Assembly (NCBI RefSeq): GCF_030150205.1 | Contig: NZ_JASLGT010000004.1 | Coordinates: 124,001 to 188,000 of the forward strand | DNA length: 64,000 nucleotides | Origin: Niabella sp. | GTDB taxonomy: Bacteria; Bacteroidota; Bacteroidia; Chitinophagales; Chitinophagaceae | Direction: 5' to 3' | Shown: piece by piece, positions 34,717 through 45,054 of the stretch | Layout of the letters: every line of letters begins with the position of its first letter | Position numbering within the stretch: the stretch's first letter is position 1 | Made by a program: the position numbers and the translations under genes | Notes under the pieces: model-generated | Database searches by the model: none | Told to the model about the DNA's origin: nothing | What the model saw: the letters and a program-made list of their open reading frames with translations, nothing else

Positions 34717-35748
34717 ATGAAAATAAAGTTTTCGACGGTGATTTTTTTGCTGCTGGTTTGTTTCGGTTGTTTTATAGCATGCGTTAAAAAGTTTGTGCCG
34801 GAGGATCGTGTTCGATTCAACAATACGAACGCAATGTTTAAGCAAACGGTGCTGGAGCCTACGCTCGGAAGATCCTTTGTGACGCTTACCTCCGATTTTA
34901 ATTTTGATGGATCAACACAGCCGCTTACGTTTAAAATTCTGAACCTGCGCACATATGATAATAAACCGGCTCCGGAACTTGAAAATGTTTTTGAAGTGAA
35001 AAGCTGGCAGGAACTTTATACCGGCAATGAAACTTCTTTAAAGGAGATTGAAGACAAACGGGTCACCACTTCCAACCGGTTATTTGAAATAAGATCGCAC
35101 TCCGGACAGTTTGTTATGAGGTCCGAGGCCAATTCCAATTTAATAAGGTGCCAGCCCGATTCTGGATATGTTTTTGATGTGGAGGTGAGCAATGCCGGTG
35201 GCTCTAAGTTTATTTCGGGCATGCGCCTGAAGCCCTTCCGGCAGCTGCCCTATGAGCCCAACAGGTTCGATCGCTTAACAGGCCAGGTTACTTCAGGGGC
35301 GATTACGCCCGGGTTGGTAAGTAATGTGTTTGGTGAAAGCCGGGGCGGACGGTTAAGTGAAAGTGATGTGAACATTATTTTTTTAAAGACCGGGAACGGT
35401 AATTCCCTTACGTTTAAATTTTTAGACACCATCCAAAAGCCGATCGATCCCCACAAATTTGATCTTACCAAATGGGCCACATTGGTACATGGTTTTGATA
35501 TGCAGCTTTCAGATACTGCTGTTAAATACAGCGTGGCATACCCTATACCGCTTCTCACACAGTACCCTACAAAGTATACAAATTCAGCGGGAACAATGGC
35601 GCATGCTGAAATCAGCTGGGACCGGATGGGTTTCGGCAATCAGCGCCTATTGGCGCAGATCCTGTTTGATTTTGCGATTTATGAAAAGGGCGACTGGCAG
35701 ATCATCTTTTGGTTTAAACGGGATAACCCACGGTTTACGGATGGATGA
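34717..35748 (+). CDS. DUF5007-like surface lipoprotein
   Basis: The 343-residue lipoprotein (ATG 34717; signal IFLLLVCFGCFIAC) contains a beta-rich N-terminal region and a long segment with FEIRSHSGQFVMRSEANSNL and SKFISGMRLKPFRQ. I believe this is the DUF5007 type often seen beside fasciclin and SusD genes, though only by general resemblance. No catalytic motif is visible. It lies between the first fasciclin gene and the second SusC gene, with the long-frame start of that SusC overlapping its stop. Probably a surface ligand-binding or assembly component. Confidence 0.65.
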   Translation: MKIKFSTVIFLLLVCFGCFIACVKKFVPEDRVRFNNTNAMFKQTVLEPTLGRSFVTLTSDFNFDGSTQPLTFKILNLRTYDNKPAPELENVFEVKSWQELYTGNETSLKEIEDKRVTTSNRLFEIRSHSGQFVMRSEANSNLIRCQPDSGYVFDVEVSNAGGSKFISGMRLKPFRQLPYEPNRFDRLTGQVTSGAITPGLVSNVFGESRGGRLSESDVNIIFLKTGNGNSLTFKFLDTIQKPIDPHKFDLTKWATLVHGFDMQLSDTAVKYSVAYPIPLLTQYPTKYTNSAGTMAHAEISWDRMGFGNQRLLAQILFDFAIYEKGDWQIIFWFKRDNPRFTDG

Positions 35749-35828
35749 TGCTAAGGGCAGGAACACCGGGAACCTGGAATGTTTGTAAAACTTTATTGTT
35801 GAGAGAATTTATAAGAGAAATTTTGCTT

Positions 35829-38800
35829 ATGCGATATATTTTGTTAGCCATGCTTTGCTGTTTCGTTTTTTCCGCTACAACGGTTGCGCAAAACAAAGGC
35901 AAATATGAAGGAGTGGTTATAGATAAAGCAACGGGCCAGCCGGTTCAGGGCGCCTCTATTGCCCTGGCTGGTAGCGATTCAAAAGTACTGGGTATTACAG
36001 ATTCAAGCGGGCACTTTTCGGTTGCTGCAGCTGAAGGCGCTTCTATTACAGTTACGCATATATCGTATCAGAATAAAACCCTGAAGGCCGTATTGGGATC
36101 GCCTCAAACGATAGAAATGGAGGAGCCGGACTCCGACTCCAAGAAGGTAGATGAAATCGTGGTACAGGGTTATAGAAAGGTTTCCAAGGATCGCAATGTG
36201 GGATCAACGGTTAAGATCAGCGGAGAGCAGCTCAGGTACCAGCCTGCATCCAGTGTGGAATCGCTGCTGCAGGGCAGGGTACCGGGTCTTAACGTGCAAA
36301 ACATCTCCGGCAGTCCGGGTGTACGTAGCGTGGTACAGTTGCGGGGTTTGTCCTCAACCGGCATTATGGGATCGGGTACAGACGCTATTTTAACGCCCAC
36401 GTCGCCCTTGTTTGTAATTGACGGTGTGCCTTTCGACATGAATACGAACTTTGAATACGCAAATGCCGCCGGCGGCCAGGGCGCCAGTCCGTTATCCATT
36501 ATTCCGCCTGATGATATCGAGGAAATTGAAGTGTTGAAGGATGCGGCATCCACCGCTTTGTGGGGTTCAAGGGGTGCGTACGGTGTGATCCTGATTACCA
36601 CCAAAACCGGTAAGGGACCTCGGCCTGTTTTTAATTTTTCGTCCAATGTTTTTTATAATTCGGTGCCCCAGCTTAGACGGGTGATCGGGGGACGGGGAGA
36701 AAGAGATATCCGGTTGGCGCAAATTTTAGCATACGACACTTCTTTTGCCAACTGGCAGGGGCTCGCAGATATTAACCGGTATCCGTATTATTCCGATAGC
36801 TTGAACCGGTTTTTCAATAACAGTGTAAACTGGCAATCGATCTTTAAAAGGCCCACTACCAATTTTACTACGAACCTGAATGTGTCCGGGGGGATGAAGG
36901 ACTTTAAATATAAAATTAATCTTGGTTATTACCAGGAGTATGGTATCCTGCAAAATACCGGGCTTACAAGGTATAGTATCAGTTCCGGCCTGGGGTATGA
37001 TAACAAAATACTGAATGTGATTTTTAACGTCAGTTCCGGAATTACCCGCCAGCAGGTGGGGTCTGGTTCTGCTTATTCTCAGCGGGGTATTGCCGCAGCT
37101 GAAGCCGCATCCTCTTTGTTACCGCCACCTTCCGCATTTTCTGAAAATGCCAGTGCGGTTGCAGGTATTGCGTCAAAAAACGACAATAAGGGACTGGTAG
37201 TAGCGCCCAATCTTGATATCAGGCTTACCGCGCTTAAAGGCCTTGTGCTGCATACCCGGTTTAACTATTCTTTAAATTCAAATGTGTATGATAACTTCAA
37301 GCCCTCACTCATTAATTCGGGGCGGCCATCGTATACTACCAGCAACCAGAAAGACAATATGCTGAACCTGCTAACTGATGTGAACTATGTTAAGTCACTG
37401 GTTAAAGATGAAGAAGAAGTGCATACGTTTAGTCTTTACCTGTTTAATGAAATTACCAGGGCGGTGAGCCGGGGAAATTATTACCTGATAAATAGTGCCG
37501 GCAATGATAATTTATATGGACCCGTTACCTACGATTTTGTAAACACAAGAGACGGTGTGATCAATAATTTATTTGACCGCAGATCGGTAGGATATGGCGG
37601 CGTATTTACCTATGATTATAAGCGGAGATATGTATTGAACTTTCAATACCGGTCAGAAGGATCTTCGAACAACGGGCCCAATACCGGGTTTGTTAAAACA
37701 CCCAATATCGGTTTTACCTGGAACCTGCACCGCGAAAAATGGTTTAAAAACTTTAAGTGGGCCAATGAAAGCCGTTTCAGGATAAGTTATGGTAACACAT
37801 TGATACCTACCGGTAGTATTTTTGATGTATATGGCAAGCTGGAACCCTATGCATTTACCTATGTGGGTAAACCCACCATTGTGTACAACCGGGATGCCCT
37901 TCCCAATGTAGACTTTAAGCCGATTACCAATACAACGTTCAACTTTGGTTATGACGGTGAGTTTTTTAGGAACCGGTTATCGCTGGTGTACGATTTTTAT
38001 TACACTTCCATTGATAATGATGTTGCTGCTATCGGGTTGGCGAATACGACCGGGTTTGGCTCCATCAAGGTAAACGACCGGTCGCTGGTAAAGTATGGTC
38101 ATGAACTGGCGATCACTTACCGGTCTGGAAACCGGGGCGATTTTAGCTGGGACCTTACCATAAATGGCGCTTATAATAAAAACTATGTAGCCAAGCTGGA
38201 AAACGGCCTTAGCCAGTTTACCACTGTTTTAAGGGAAAAAGATATTGATTTTCCCATCCTCGTAACGGTTGGGGGCAAACCCATTACCACGCTTGCCTAT
38301 AATACGGTAGGTGTGTACGCAACCGATAGAGATGTAAAGGTAGACCCTGTTACCGGTAAACCCGTAAGAGTGGGCAACGTTTTTTTACGGGGAGGCAGTC
38401 CCCGGTGGACGGACCTGAACGGCGACTATATTATTGATCAAAATGACATGACCGCCCTGTACGATCCGCTGCCCAAGGTAAATGGAGGTATTTTTCTAAA
38501 CTTCAGATACAAACAATGGAGCGTTAATGCCGATGTAACCTATACCTTGTTCAGGGATGTGCTCAATACCGCTCTTGCCGATAAATTCCGTACGTTTTAT
38601 AACCCGATTGGTTTTGATCTGTATAAAAGCGGTGCGGCAATACCCATTGACCAATATGATTACTGGAAGGCGCCCGGTGATGTAGCCCGCTATCCGAACC
38701 CCTTTGACTACCGCACGAATGGAACCATCGACCCTTACCGGTACAACCAATCCCTGTTCCTGGAAGACGGATCGTATTGGAAATGGAACCGGATCGCGTT

Positions 38801-38999
38801 AAATTATATGATCAAGAGTGAACTATTGCGCAAGTTCAGGGTAAGCTCGGCGCGTATTTACGGGGTACTTCAGAATGTGTTTATTATTTCAAAATATTCA
38901 GGTGCAAATCCTGAAAACGTTTCCACACTGGGCTTCGATAACCAGGGGGCCTATCCCAACCCCAAACGGTATTCTATCGGGGTCAATATTTCATTTTAA
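35829..38999 (+). CDS. SusC-type TonB-dependent receptor (second pair)
   Basis: Start ATG 35829 (MRYILLAMLCCFVF) gives a clean signal peptide; the frame is open 28 codons further upstream, to 35745, but that part overlaps the previous gene's stop. The mature protein has the carboxypeptidase-regulatory-like domain (YEGVVIDKATGQPVQGASIA), plug (VVQGYRKVSKDRNVGSTVKI) and a barrel ending in NPKRYSIGVNISF. It has no STN domain. It forms a pair with the SusD 3 bases downstream of its stop. The first, short SusC of the locus is only distantly similar. Confidence 0.92.
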   Translation: MRYILLAMLCCFVFSATTVAQNKGKYEGVVIDKATGQPVQGASIALAGSDSKVLGITDSSGHFSVAAAEGASITVTHISYQNKTLKAVLGSPQTIEMEEPDSDSKKVDEIVVQGYRKVSKDRNVGSTVKISGEQLRYQPASSVESLLQGRVPGLNVQNISGSPGVRSVVQLRGLSSTGIMGSGTDAILTPTSPLFVIDGVPFDMNTNFEYANAAGGQGASPLSIIPPDDIEEIEVLKDAASTALWGSRGAYGVILITTKTGKGPRPVFNFSSNVFYNSVPQLRRVIGGRGERDIRLAQILAYDTSFANWQGLADINRYPYYSDSLNRFFNNSVNWQSIFKRPTTNFTTNLNVSGGMKDFKYKINLGYYQEYGILQNTGLTRYSISSGLGYDNKILNVIFNVSSGITRQQVGSGSAYSQRGIAAAEAASSLLPPPSAFSENASAVAGIASKNDNKGLVVAPNLDIRLTALKGLVLHTRFNYSLNSNVYDNFKPSLINSGRPSYTTSNQKDNMLNLLTDVNYVKSLVKDEEEVHTFSLYLFNEITRAVSRGNYYLINSAGNDNLYGPVTYDFVNTRDGVINNLFDRRSVGYGGVFTYDYKRRYVLNFQYRSEGSSNNGPNTGFVKTPNIGFTWNLHREKWFKNFKWANESRFRISYGNTLIPTGSIFDVYGKLEPYAFTYVGKPTIVYNRDALPNVDFKPITNTTFNFGYDGEFFRNRLSLVYDFYYTSIDNDVAAIGLANTTGFGSIKVNDRSLVKYGHELAITYRSGNRGDFSWDLTINGAYNKNYVAKLENGLSQFTTVLREKDIDFPILVTVGGKPITTLAYNTVGVYATDRDVKVDPVTGKPVRVGNVFLRGGSPRWTDLNGDYIIDQNDMTALYDPLPKVNGGIFLNFRYKQWSVNADVTYTLFRDVLNTALADKFRTFYNPIGFDLYKSGAAIPIDQYDYWKAPGDVARYPNPFDYRTNGTIDPYRYNQSLFLEDGSYWKWNRIALNYMIKSELLRKFRVSSARIYGVLQNVFIISKYSGANPENVSTLGFDNQGAYPNPKRYSIGVNISF

Positions 39000-39002
39000 G
39001 GA

Positions 39003-40616
39003 ATGAACCGATTTGTAAAATACAGTGATCAAACTATGAATTCTAAAACCGGTATGATGAATAAATTAATATGCACAATCACCATAACATGCCTTGTGCT
39101 TGCAATGGTATGCGGTATTGGCGGTTGCAAACGATTTTTAAATGTGAACCCGCCCCTGGCGCTTTCGGGTAACAATTTCTGGAAAACTACCGATGATTTT
39201 GACCAATACATCGCAGGCCTTTATGCCAAGTTTCGCCGGAAAACGATGGGGCAGTCTGGCCCGGGGCTGGATTGCTGTGATATCCAGTTTTTTCCTGCAG
39301 TGGGGGACTTTCGCTGTGCGCCCGTTGTTGGAGTAGACGCTGGCGGCAGGGCTTATATTACGCTGGCGGCCAATAATGACCTTAAAACACTCACGGGCAG
39401 CTATAACAATAACTACTGGTCAGGTACTTTTGGGCGCATTACCGAATGGGGGCCGTTTTACGATATTATAGCCGGTTGCAATATTATGGTAGACGCAGTA
39501 ACTAACGACAAAGACGTATTGCGGAAAGATAAAAGGGATCAGTTTTTGGGAGAAGCTATTTTCCTGCGCAACCTTGTTTATTTTATGATGGCCCGCCTGT
39601 ATGGCGATATTCCTTATTACACCAATGCGTTTAACCGGAATGCAGAACCACGCCAGGAAATGGTTCCGGTACTGCAAAAGTGTTTGGCAGACCTGGGTAC
39701 GGTTGTAAACAATATGCCCTGGACCTACATCGATCCGGTTGACAAAGGAGCCCGGGCCATGCGTGGAAGTGCCCTGGATCTGATGATGAACATTAATATG
39801 TGGTGTGCCGGCTTTGATAAGGAGAACAAGGAGAAATACTGGAAGCAAACCGATTCGTTGGGTGAGGTATTACTTACCCAAAACAATGGATCGTACCAGT
39901 TAATGCCCATTACCCAAATGCATGAAGTATTTAAAGGCGGTACGCCGGAAAGTCTTTTTGAAATAAGACAGAACCTGAATACCGGCGAACGCTTCGGCCT
40001 GTTTGCCTCCTTTGCGGATAACGTACTTACAGCGCCTTATAAACCCAATGGAACCACCCGCACGTATGCAGGCTATAATCCGGCATTTATGCAGCAGTTG
40101 TTTCCGACCAACAAGAACGACCTTCGGTGGAGCCTGTTTTTTTACCAGCCACAGGGCAATACCGATCCGCACCGGTTACAGTGTATTAAATTCCTGAACA
40201 TTTACGCGGTGCCGGGTGAGGATGTAAACCCCGATGACTGCCAGATGATATTCCGGTTGCCGGATGCAATATTGCTGCAGGCAGAGGCCTGTGCCAATAT
40301 AGGCGGCGCTAAAAAACAAAAGGCGATCACGCTTCTCGATATGGTGCGGAAGAGATCGGGGGCCGATTTATATGTAGAAGGCGAAACGCCGGGACTTGAC
40401 CTGTCGGATGCCATTTATTACGAGCGTTGTAAAGAGCTGTTTGGCGAGGGGTATTATTATTTTGACCTGGTAAGAACGGGCCGGATACTCGATCCGAAAT
40501 TTTGTTATCATCCTATTTCCGAAAATGATTTTGCATTGGGGGCATGGACCTGGCCCATCAGTTCCTCGGCCCTCACGCAGAACCCGGGTATGCGGTTGAA
40601 CAATTATTGGCAATAA
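39003..40616 (+). CDS. SusD/RagB-type lipoprotein (second pair)
   Basis: The 537-residue frame starts 3 bases after the SusC stop. Starts at 39036 and 39054 are also possible and would give a more compact lipoprotein signal (CTITITCLVLAMVCGIGGC). The mature protein shows the SusD fold: FLGEAIFLRNLVYFMMARLY, RMLRAEACANIGG-like helix LLQAEACANIGGAKKQKAI and the C-terminal tail ERCKELFGEGYYYFDLVRTG. It binds the ligand of the second SusC. The following gene is a fasciclin lipoprotein, repeating the order of the first pair. Confidence 0.9.
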   Translation: MNRFVKYSDQTMNSKTGMMNKLICTITITCLVLAMVCGIGGCKRFLNVNPPLALSGNNFWKTTDDFDQYIAGLYAKFRRKTMGQSGPGLDCCDIQFFPAVGDFRCAPVVGVDAGGRAYITLAANNDLKTLTGSYNNNYWSGTFGRITEWGPFYDIIAGCNIMVDAVTNDKDVLRKDKRDQFLGEAIFLRNLVYFMMARLYGDIPYYTNAFNRNAEPRQEMVPVLQKCLADLGTVVNNMPWTYIDPVDKGARAMRGSALDLMMNINMWCAGFDKENKEKYWKQTDSLGEVLLTQNNGSYQLMPITQMHEVFKGGTPESLFEIRQNLNTGERFGLFASFADNVLTAPYKPNGTTRTYAGYNPAFMQQLFPTNKNDLRWSLFFYQPQGNTDPHRLQCIKFLNIYAVPGEDVNPDDCQMIFRLPDAILLQAEACANIGGAKKQKAITLLDMVRKRSGADLYVEGETPGLDLSDAIYYERCKELFGEGYYYFDLVRTGRILDPKFCYHPISENDFALGAWTWPISSSALTQNPGMRLNNYWQ

Positions 40617-40652
40617 AAGGTATTTAAAGGGACTTTTAATTGGGACGTTAAA

Positions 40653-41393
40653 ATGAGAACCATGAAAAGAATTCAGTTTCTTTCGATTTATATGTTAGGA
40701 GTTGCGGCGCTGCTCTGCATGGCCGGCTGTAAAAAAGACAATTACTATGAAGATACAAAGACGATTAATCCCAAATTCGATGGTACCGTAGTACAGTATC
40801 TGCAAAGTAACCGTTATCACCTCTTCGACTCCCTGTTAAGGATTATAAAACTTTCGGGTATGGAAGATGTTTTTCAGAAAGAGCAAATTACTTTTTTTGC
40901 GCCCGCAGATCCATCGATCATTAATTCTATACGGATTTTAAACCAATCTTTGTTGGCGCAGGGGCGAGATACGATTTCCAATCTTGCACAGCTGCATCCT
41001 GATTTTTTGAAGCAGCAGCTTTCAAAATATCTTTTTAAAGGGTTACGGCGTTTAAGCGATTACCCGCAGCTCGATCCTGATAACTTTCGCGTTTATGGGG
41101 GGGAGTACTATACCTCCTACATGGGCAAAAATATGCTGATAGGCGCGGTGTTTAATAATGCGGGAGGCGTACAGTACGCCGGGTACCGGCAGTTATATAT
41201 CGGGTATCCGGAGGGCGATACACCACCGGCCGGAAGACTGCCGGAAATTTTTCGCGTTGCCACTGTCGATATTAATCCCACGAATGGAATTGTGCACGCG
41301 CTTAATTATTCGGATGCCTTCTTTTTTGGATTTTCACCGAGCGATTTCATGGTAAGCGCTCAAAACTTTGGATTCGACTACTCAAAAAAATAA
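40653..41393 (+). CDS. Fasciclin-domain lipoprotein (second)
   Basis: The 246-residue lipoprotein has the signal MLGVAALLCMAGC (start 40653; 40662 is equally possible) and one fasciclin domain: VVQYLQSNRYHLFDSLLRII, QITFFAPADPSIINSI and DINPTNGIVHALNYSDAFFF. Sequence order and length follow the first fasciclin gene (33975), so the SusC-SusD-fasciclin triple is repeated in the locus. Probable surface scaffold or adhesion protein. It overlaps no gene; the next frame starts 7 bases after its stop. Confidence 0.85.
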   Translation: MRTMKRIQFLSIYMLGVAALLCMAGCKKDNYYEDTKTINPKFDGTVVQYLQSNRYHLFDSLLRIIKLSGMEDVFQKEQITFFAPADPSIINSIRILNQSLLAQGRDTISNLAQLHPDFLKQQLSKYLFKGLRRLSDYPQLDPDNFRVYGGEYYTSYMGKNMLIGAVFNNAGGVQYAGYRQLYIGYPEGDTPPAGRLPEIFRVATVDINPTNGIVHALNYSDAFFFGFSPSDFMVSAQNFGFDYSKK

Positions 41394-41400
41394 TTTTAAA

Positions 41401-43071
41401 ATGAATACGCTCCGTCGAATATGTGTAATACCTTTAATAGCAGCAGGACTATTGCTGTTATTGGTAACCGCCTGCGTTAAGAATGCCCAATTATCCGGAG
41501 AGCCTTACCCGCCGCATCCCCAGCCCCTGATTAATTTTTATGGCAAGCCGGGAACTGTTATACAGGGAAGCGAGGGGGATACCATTACGCTGCAGGTAAC
41601 CGGCATCAAACAACTTGCAACGGGCTACCGGTTTTTGTTGAATGGTGTTTCGGCTACTATTGTAAGTGCAACAGACAGTCTCCTGTCTGTAAAAATACCC
41701 CCCAGTGCCTCCTCCGGGGCCGGAAGCATTGCCACCGCCGACGGGCAGTTTTATTACGGCCCTACGATCACCATTGTCGGCAAGGTGTCTATAGACCCTG
41801 ATTTTAATAACGCTTCTTCCACTGTGGGAGCCAATGGTTATGTAAGTACGGTATTTAAAAACTCGGATAACAATTACCTGCTGATGGGAGGGTTTACCAA
41901 TTATAATAATCAAAGTGTTCCTGTTGGCCGTATCGTTCAAATAAGCCCCGGCGGTAGTTTTATGACCACTAAAGCTGGCTTGGGGGCATCGGGCGGAATT
42001 GCGTCCTTAGTTCCGGTAACGATCCTGGGCCAAACGCGGTATATTATCGGTGGTAATTTTGGCGGTTATTATTCCGCTCGTTTTCTTGTGTCCAATATTA
42101 CCCAGATCAATACCAATCTTTCGATCGACAGTGTTACGGTGGCTGTGCAAAACCCCGATCCTGAAAATACCCCGCAAAACAATACGGACACCGTGGCCAA
42201 TTTCAATGCCCGTTTGTTTAACGGCAACGTGGTGCGTATATTCCCGGATGCAGATCCCAATAAAATAATAGCGGTAGGCAATTTTGATCTTTACTATCGT
42301 GTGGATTATGCCAACTCTGTAAAAGGGAATTATTACCCCTATTACAGGGGCATCCGGAATTTTGCACGGATGAATCTGAGCGAAACAGAAACGGGTCGCC
42401 TTGATACTACCTATAATTATAGCCACGACCTTTTAACCGGAAAATTTGATCCCAACCTGAACGGGGATATCTATGATGCCGTGCAGTTGGCAGATAAAAC
42501 GATTGTTGTTGCCGGTTCATTCACCATGTTCAATACACCATCGAATGCAGCAGCCCCGGTTACAGCTGCTCCCGGCATTATGGCGCTCACCGGTACCGGC
42601 AGCATCAATACCGCCTTTGCCTCGGCCATTGGTTCGGGCGCCAATGGTTACATCACTAAGATTACCTATAATGCCGCTACAAAAAAGATATTGCTGACGG
42701 GCAATTTTACACAGTTTAATAACCGGCCGGCCAAGGGAGTGGTGATGCTCAATGAAGATGGTACAGTGGATCCGACTTTTAACCTGAAATCGTATGAGGG
42801 AGGGCTTATTAATTATGCCGGTCAGCTTAGCAACGGCAAGATTATTCTTTCCGGCTACTTTAATAAGTATGATGGTGTGGTACGCCAGGGCTTTGCAATT
42901 GTAAATGCGGATGGCTCCCTGGCCAGCGGCTATAATAACTCCGGAGCTTTTGCCGGAGCTATTTATGGCATTTATGAAGTAGCCGCCGATAAACTCATGA
43001 TCTTTGGATCGATCAGCTTATTCGACAATACGCGGGTGGGCAATATTGTGCAGCTGAAAATAGCACCATAG
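41401..43071 (+). CDS. TIG-domain and delta-60-repeat propeller lipoprotein
   Basis: The 556-residue lipoprotein (ATG 41401; signal LLLLLVTAC) begins with a TIG/IPT-like beta-sandwich (INFYGKPGTVIQGSEGDTIT, about 38-125), as in DUF5008-type proteins. A propeller follows with delta-60-type repeats, seen in SVPVGRIVQISPGGSF, GVVMLNEDGTVDPTFN and GFAIVNADGSLASGYN, each ending in aspartate- and phenylalanine-containing strands. No enzyme motif. Such propellers commonly bind ligands at the cell surface. It precedes three larger multidomain lipoproteins in the same operon. Confidence 0.75.
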   Translation: MNTLRRICVIPLIAAGLLLLLVTACVKNAQLSGEPYPPHPQPLINFYGKPGTVIQGSEGDTITLQVTGIKQLATGYRFLLNGVSATIVSATDSLLSVKIPPSASSGAGSIATADGQFYYGPTITIVGKVSIDPDFNNASSTVGANGYVSTVFKNSDNNYLLMGGFTNYNNQSVPVGRIVQISPGGSFMTTKAGLGASGGIASLVPVTILGQTRYIIGGNFGGYYSARFLVSNITQINTNLSIDSVTVAVQNPDPENTPQNNTDTVANFNARLFNGNVVRIFPDADPNKIIAVGNFDLYYRVDYANSVKGNYYPYYRGIRNFARMNLSETETGRLDTTYNYSHDLLTGKFDPNLNGDIYDAVQLADKTIVVAGSFTMFNTPSNAAAPVTAAPGIMALTGTGSINTAFASAIGSGANGYITKITYNAATKKILLTGNFTQFNNRPAKGVVMLNEDGTVDPTFNLKSYEGGLINYAGQLSNGKIILSGYFNKYDGVVRQGFAIVNADGSLASGYNNSGAFAGAIYGIYEVAADKLMIFGSISLFDNTRVGNIVQLKIAP

Positions 43072-43103
43072 TGCAATTTTATTCAATTTATAAGCGGTTA
43101 GAT

Positions 43104-45017
43104 ATGCAGAATAATCAAAGAAATAAAAAGATAAAGAGTGGTGTAACCCTTGCTGTTATGGCTGCTTTTCTTTCATTGTATGCAATAATGTCCTGTAACC
43201 GGACATTTCCTGAGCAGGGTAACCAGTTGAGGACGGATTATCCCGATTCAGCCCAGGGGACTGCCCTTAACAGGAAAGTACTGTACCTGATCCTGGATGG
43301 GGCAGAGGGCAAACAAATACAGGCATTGAACCCGCCCAATATCCGTTCCCTGCTTGCCAACGGCGTATACAGCTGGGTAGGGGTTAGTGGTGGCCTTCCT
43401 CCGGACTCTACGTTGCCGGCTACCTGGACCAATATGATGACCGGAATTCCTACGGATAAAACCAATGTGGGCGCAGATTTTCAGTCGGCCAATTTTAGCC
43501 AGTTTCCAACGTTTATTTCAAGAATAAAAACAATGGCAGCAGGTACCCGTACTGCGGGCTTTGCCGCGTCTGCCTTGTTTAGCCAGTATCTGTTAAAAGA
43601 TGCTACGGTAAATACGCTTACTGAGAATAACGATGAGCAGGTAACGCAAAATGTGATGGGTGAATTGGGCAAGCCGGATGCAACCATTGTGGTAGGCCAG
43701 TTTCACAGCATTGCGGCCGCCGGTGATCGATACGGGTACCTGGCTGCTACGACGGAATACTCCAATGCGGTAACTACGGTAGACAATTACATTGGGGCTA
43801 TTTTGGCCACATTAAAAAAACGGCCAGGCTATAAACAGGAGAACTGGCTGGTTGTTGTAGCCTCTAATTTAAACGGAGCAGTAAACAAATATGCAGGTAC
43901 GGCGGCAGCGGCTACTTATTTTGGAGACTCGCGGCGCAACAACTTTGTTATATTCAGCAGCCCCCGGTTTAAAGCACTCCAGGTAAACCCCAATGGCGCA
44001 CCGGTTTCTACGGCAGGTTATGTAAATTATATCGACTCGGTACTGCAGCTTCAGGGAGCAGGCGCTAACCAGGTACGGGTATATGGTAATGACGATAAAC
44101 ATGTTTTTGACCTGGTTAAAGGAACCCAGCGTACCCTTGAATTTAAATTAAAGGTACCCGCAACCAATTATAAAACGGAGATTGGTGGTCAGGGCTTTTA
44201 TAATCTTTTTGGTACACTCAGGGCACAAACCAATAACGATAACCAGGCAGCAGGCTGGCATATTATGACCTGTGCCGGCTGGTGTAACAATACCAAGCTA
44301 TTCATCAATTTTGCAACGGCCGACCGGCATGATGAAGGTAATAACGGTCAGTATGATGCAGAAAGACCGGGGGATGATGGCCAGTGGCATAATATTGCAC
44401 TGGTCATTAACTGGCCGGCAAACAGCAATCTGATCAAGTTTAAATTTTATATGGATGGTACCTTGCGTACCATTAATGACCGGCAGGGCTCCCGTGCTAC
44501 TACGGAAGGAGAGTATGATGCAGGAAACGCTACCAGCATTGTTTCAAAAGGTAAGTTTTATATCGGCCCTCCCACAGACGCGCTCCCTCAAATGAATATT
44601 TACTCTGATAATTGTTACATCACAGACCTGCGGTACTGGAATGTGGCGTTCACAGATGCAGACGTAGCCAAATACTCCTGCAAATCCTATATCCCGGACG
44701 ACCATCCTTACCTGGATAAACTGGCGGCCTACTACAAGCTGAATAAACTCTCCGGCAATGCGATAAAAGACTTGTCACCCACCGGTCAGGATGCCATAGT
44801 GGTAGACCCATCTAAAAGAGCCAATTTTACAACGTTTAATGAAACGGCCAAAGGAGTATGTCCCGATCCGAATGGCAATTTTTATAAAGCAACCATTACA
44901 GGGCTGGATGTTCCCATGCTCATTTACCAATGGATGGGCTTTGGTACACCAAACTCATGGGGACTGGGTGGCAGGATATGGAGCACCGGGTATACAGATG
45001 TTGTACCTCCGCAATAA
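43104..45017 (+). CDS. Alkaline-phosphatase-superfamily + LamG lipoprotein, catalytic ligands lost
   Basis: The 637-residue lipoprotein (ATG 43104, lipobox AIMSC) has an alkaline-phosphatase/phosphodiesterase-type domain: VLYLILDGAEG supplies the first Asp and TLPATWTNMMTG the region of the nucleophile. Where active members have D-x-x-x-H (fnEVDxAGH) it reads A204 and D208 (SIAAAGDRYG), and the SDHG motif reads SNLNG (254-258). So most metal ligands are absent. A LamG/concanavalin-like domain follows (about 330-560). The fold resembles DUF4983-containing proteins. It is probably a binding protein rather than an enzyme; a close paralogue is encoded at 47129-48844. Confidence 0.7.
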   Translation: MQNNQRNKKIKSGVTLAVMAAFLSLYAIMSCNRTFPEQGNQLRTDYPDSAQGTALNRKVLYLILDGAEGKQIQALNPPNIRSLLANGVYSWVGVSGGLPPDSTLPATWTNMMTGIPTDKTNVGADFQSANFSQFPTFISRIKTMAAGTRTAGFAASALFSQYLLKDATVNTLTENNDEQVTQNVMGELGKPDATIVVGQFHSIAAAGDRYGYLAATTEYSNAVTTVDNYIGAILATLKKRPGYKQENWLVVVASNLNGAVNKYAGTAAAATYFGDSRRNNFVIFSSPRFKALQVNPNGAPVSTAGYVNYIDSVLQLQGAGANQVRVYGNDDKHVFDLVKGTQRTLEFKLKVPATNYKTEIGGQGFYNLFGTLRAQTNNDNQAAGWHIMTCAGWCNNTKLFINFATADRHDEGNNGQYDAERPGDDGQWHNIALVINWPANSNLIKFKFYMDGTLRTINDRQGSRATTEGEYDAGNATSIVSKGKFYIGPPTDALPQMNIYSDNCYITDLRYWNVAFTDADVAKYSCKSYIPDDHPYLDKLAAYYKLNKLSGNAIKDLSPTGQDAIVVDPSKRANFTTFNETAKGVCPDPNGNFYKATITGLDVPMLIYQWMGFGTPNSWGLGGRIWSTGYTDVVPPQ

Positions 45018-45054
45018 CTGGTAAAAACGAATTATTTAATTTAAAAATAATAGA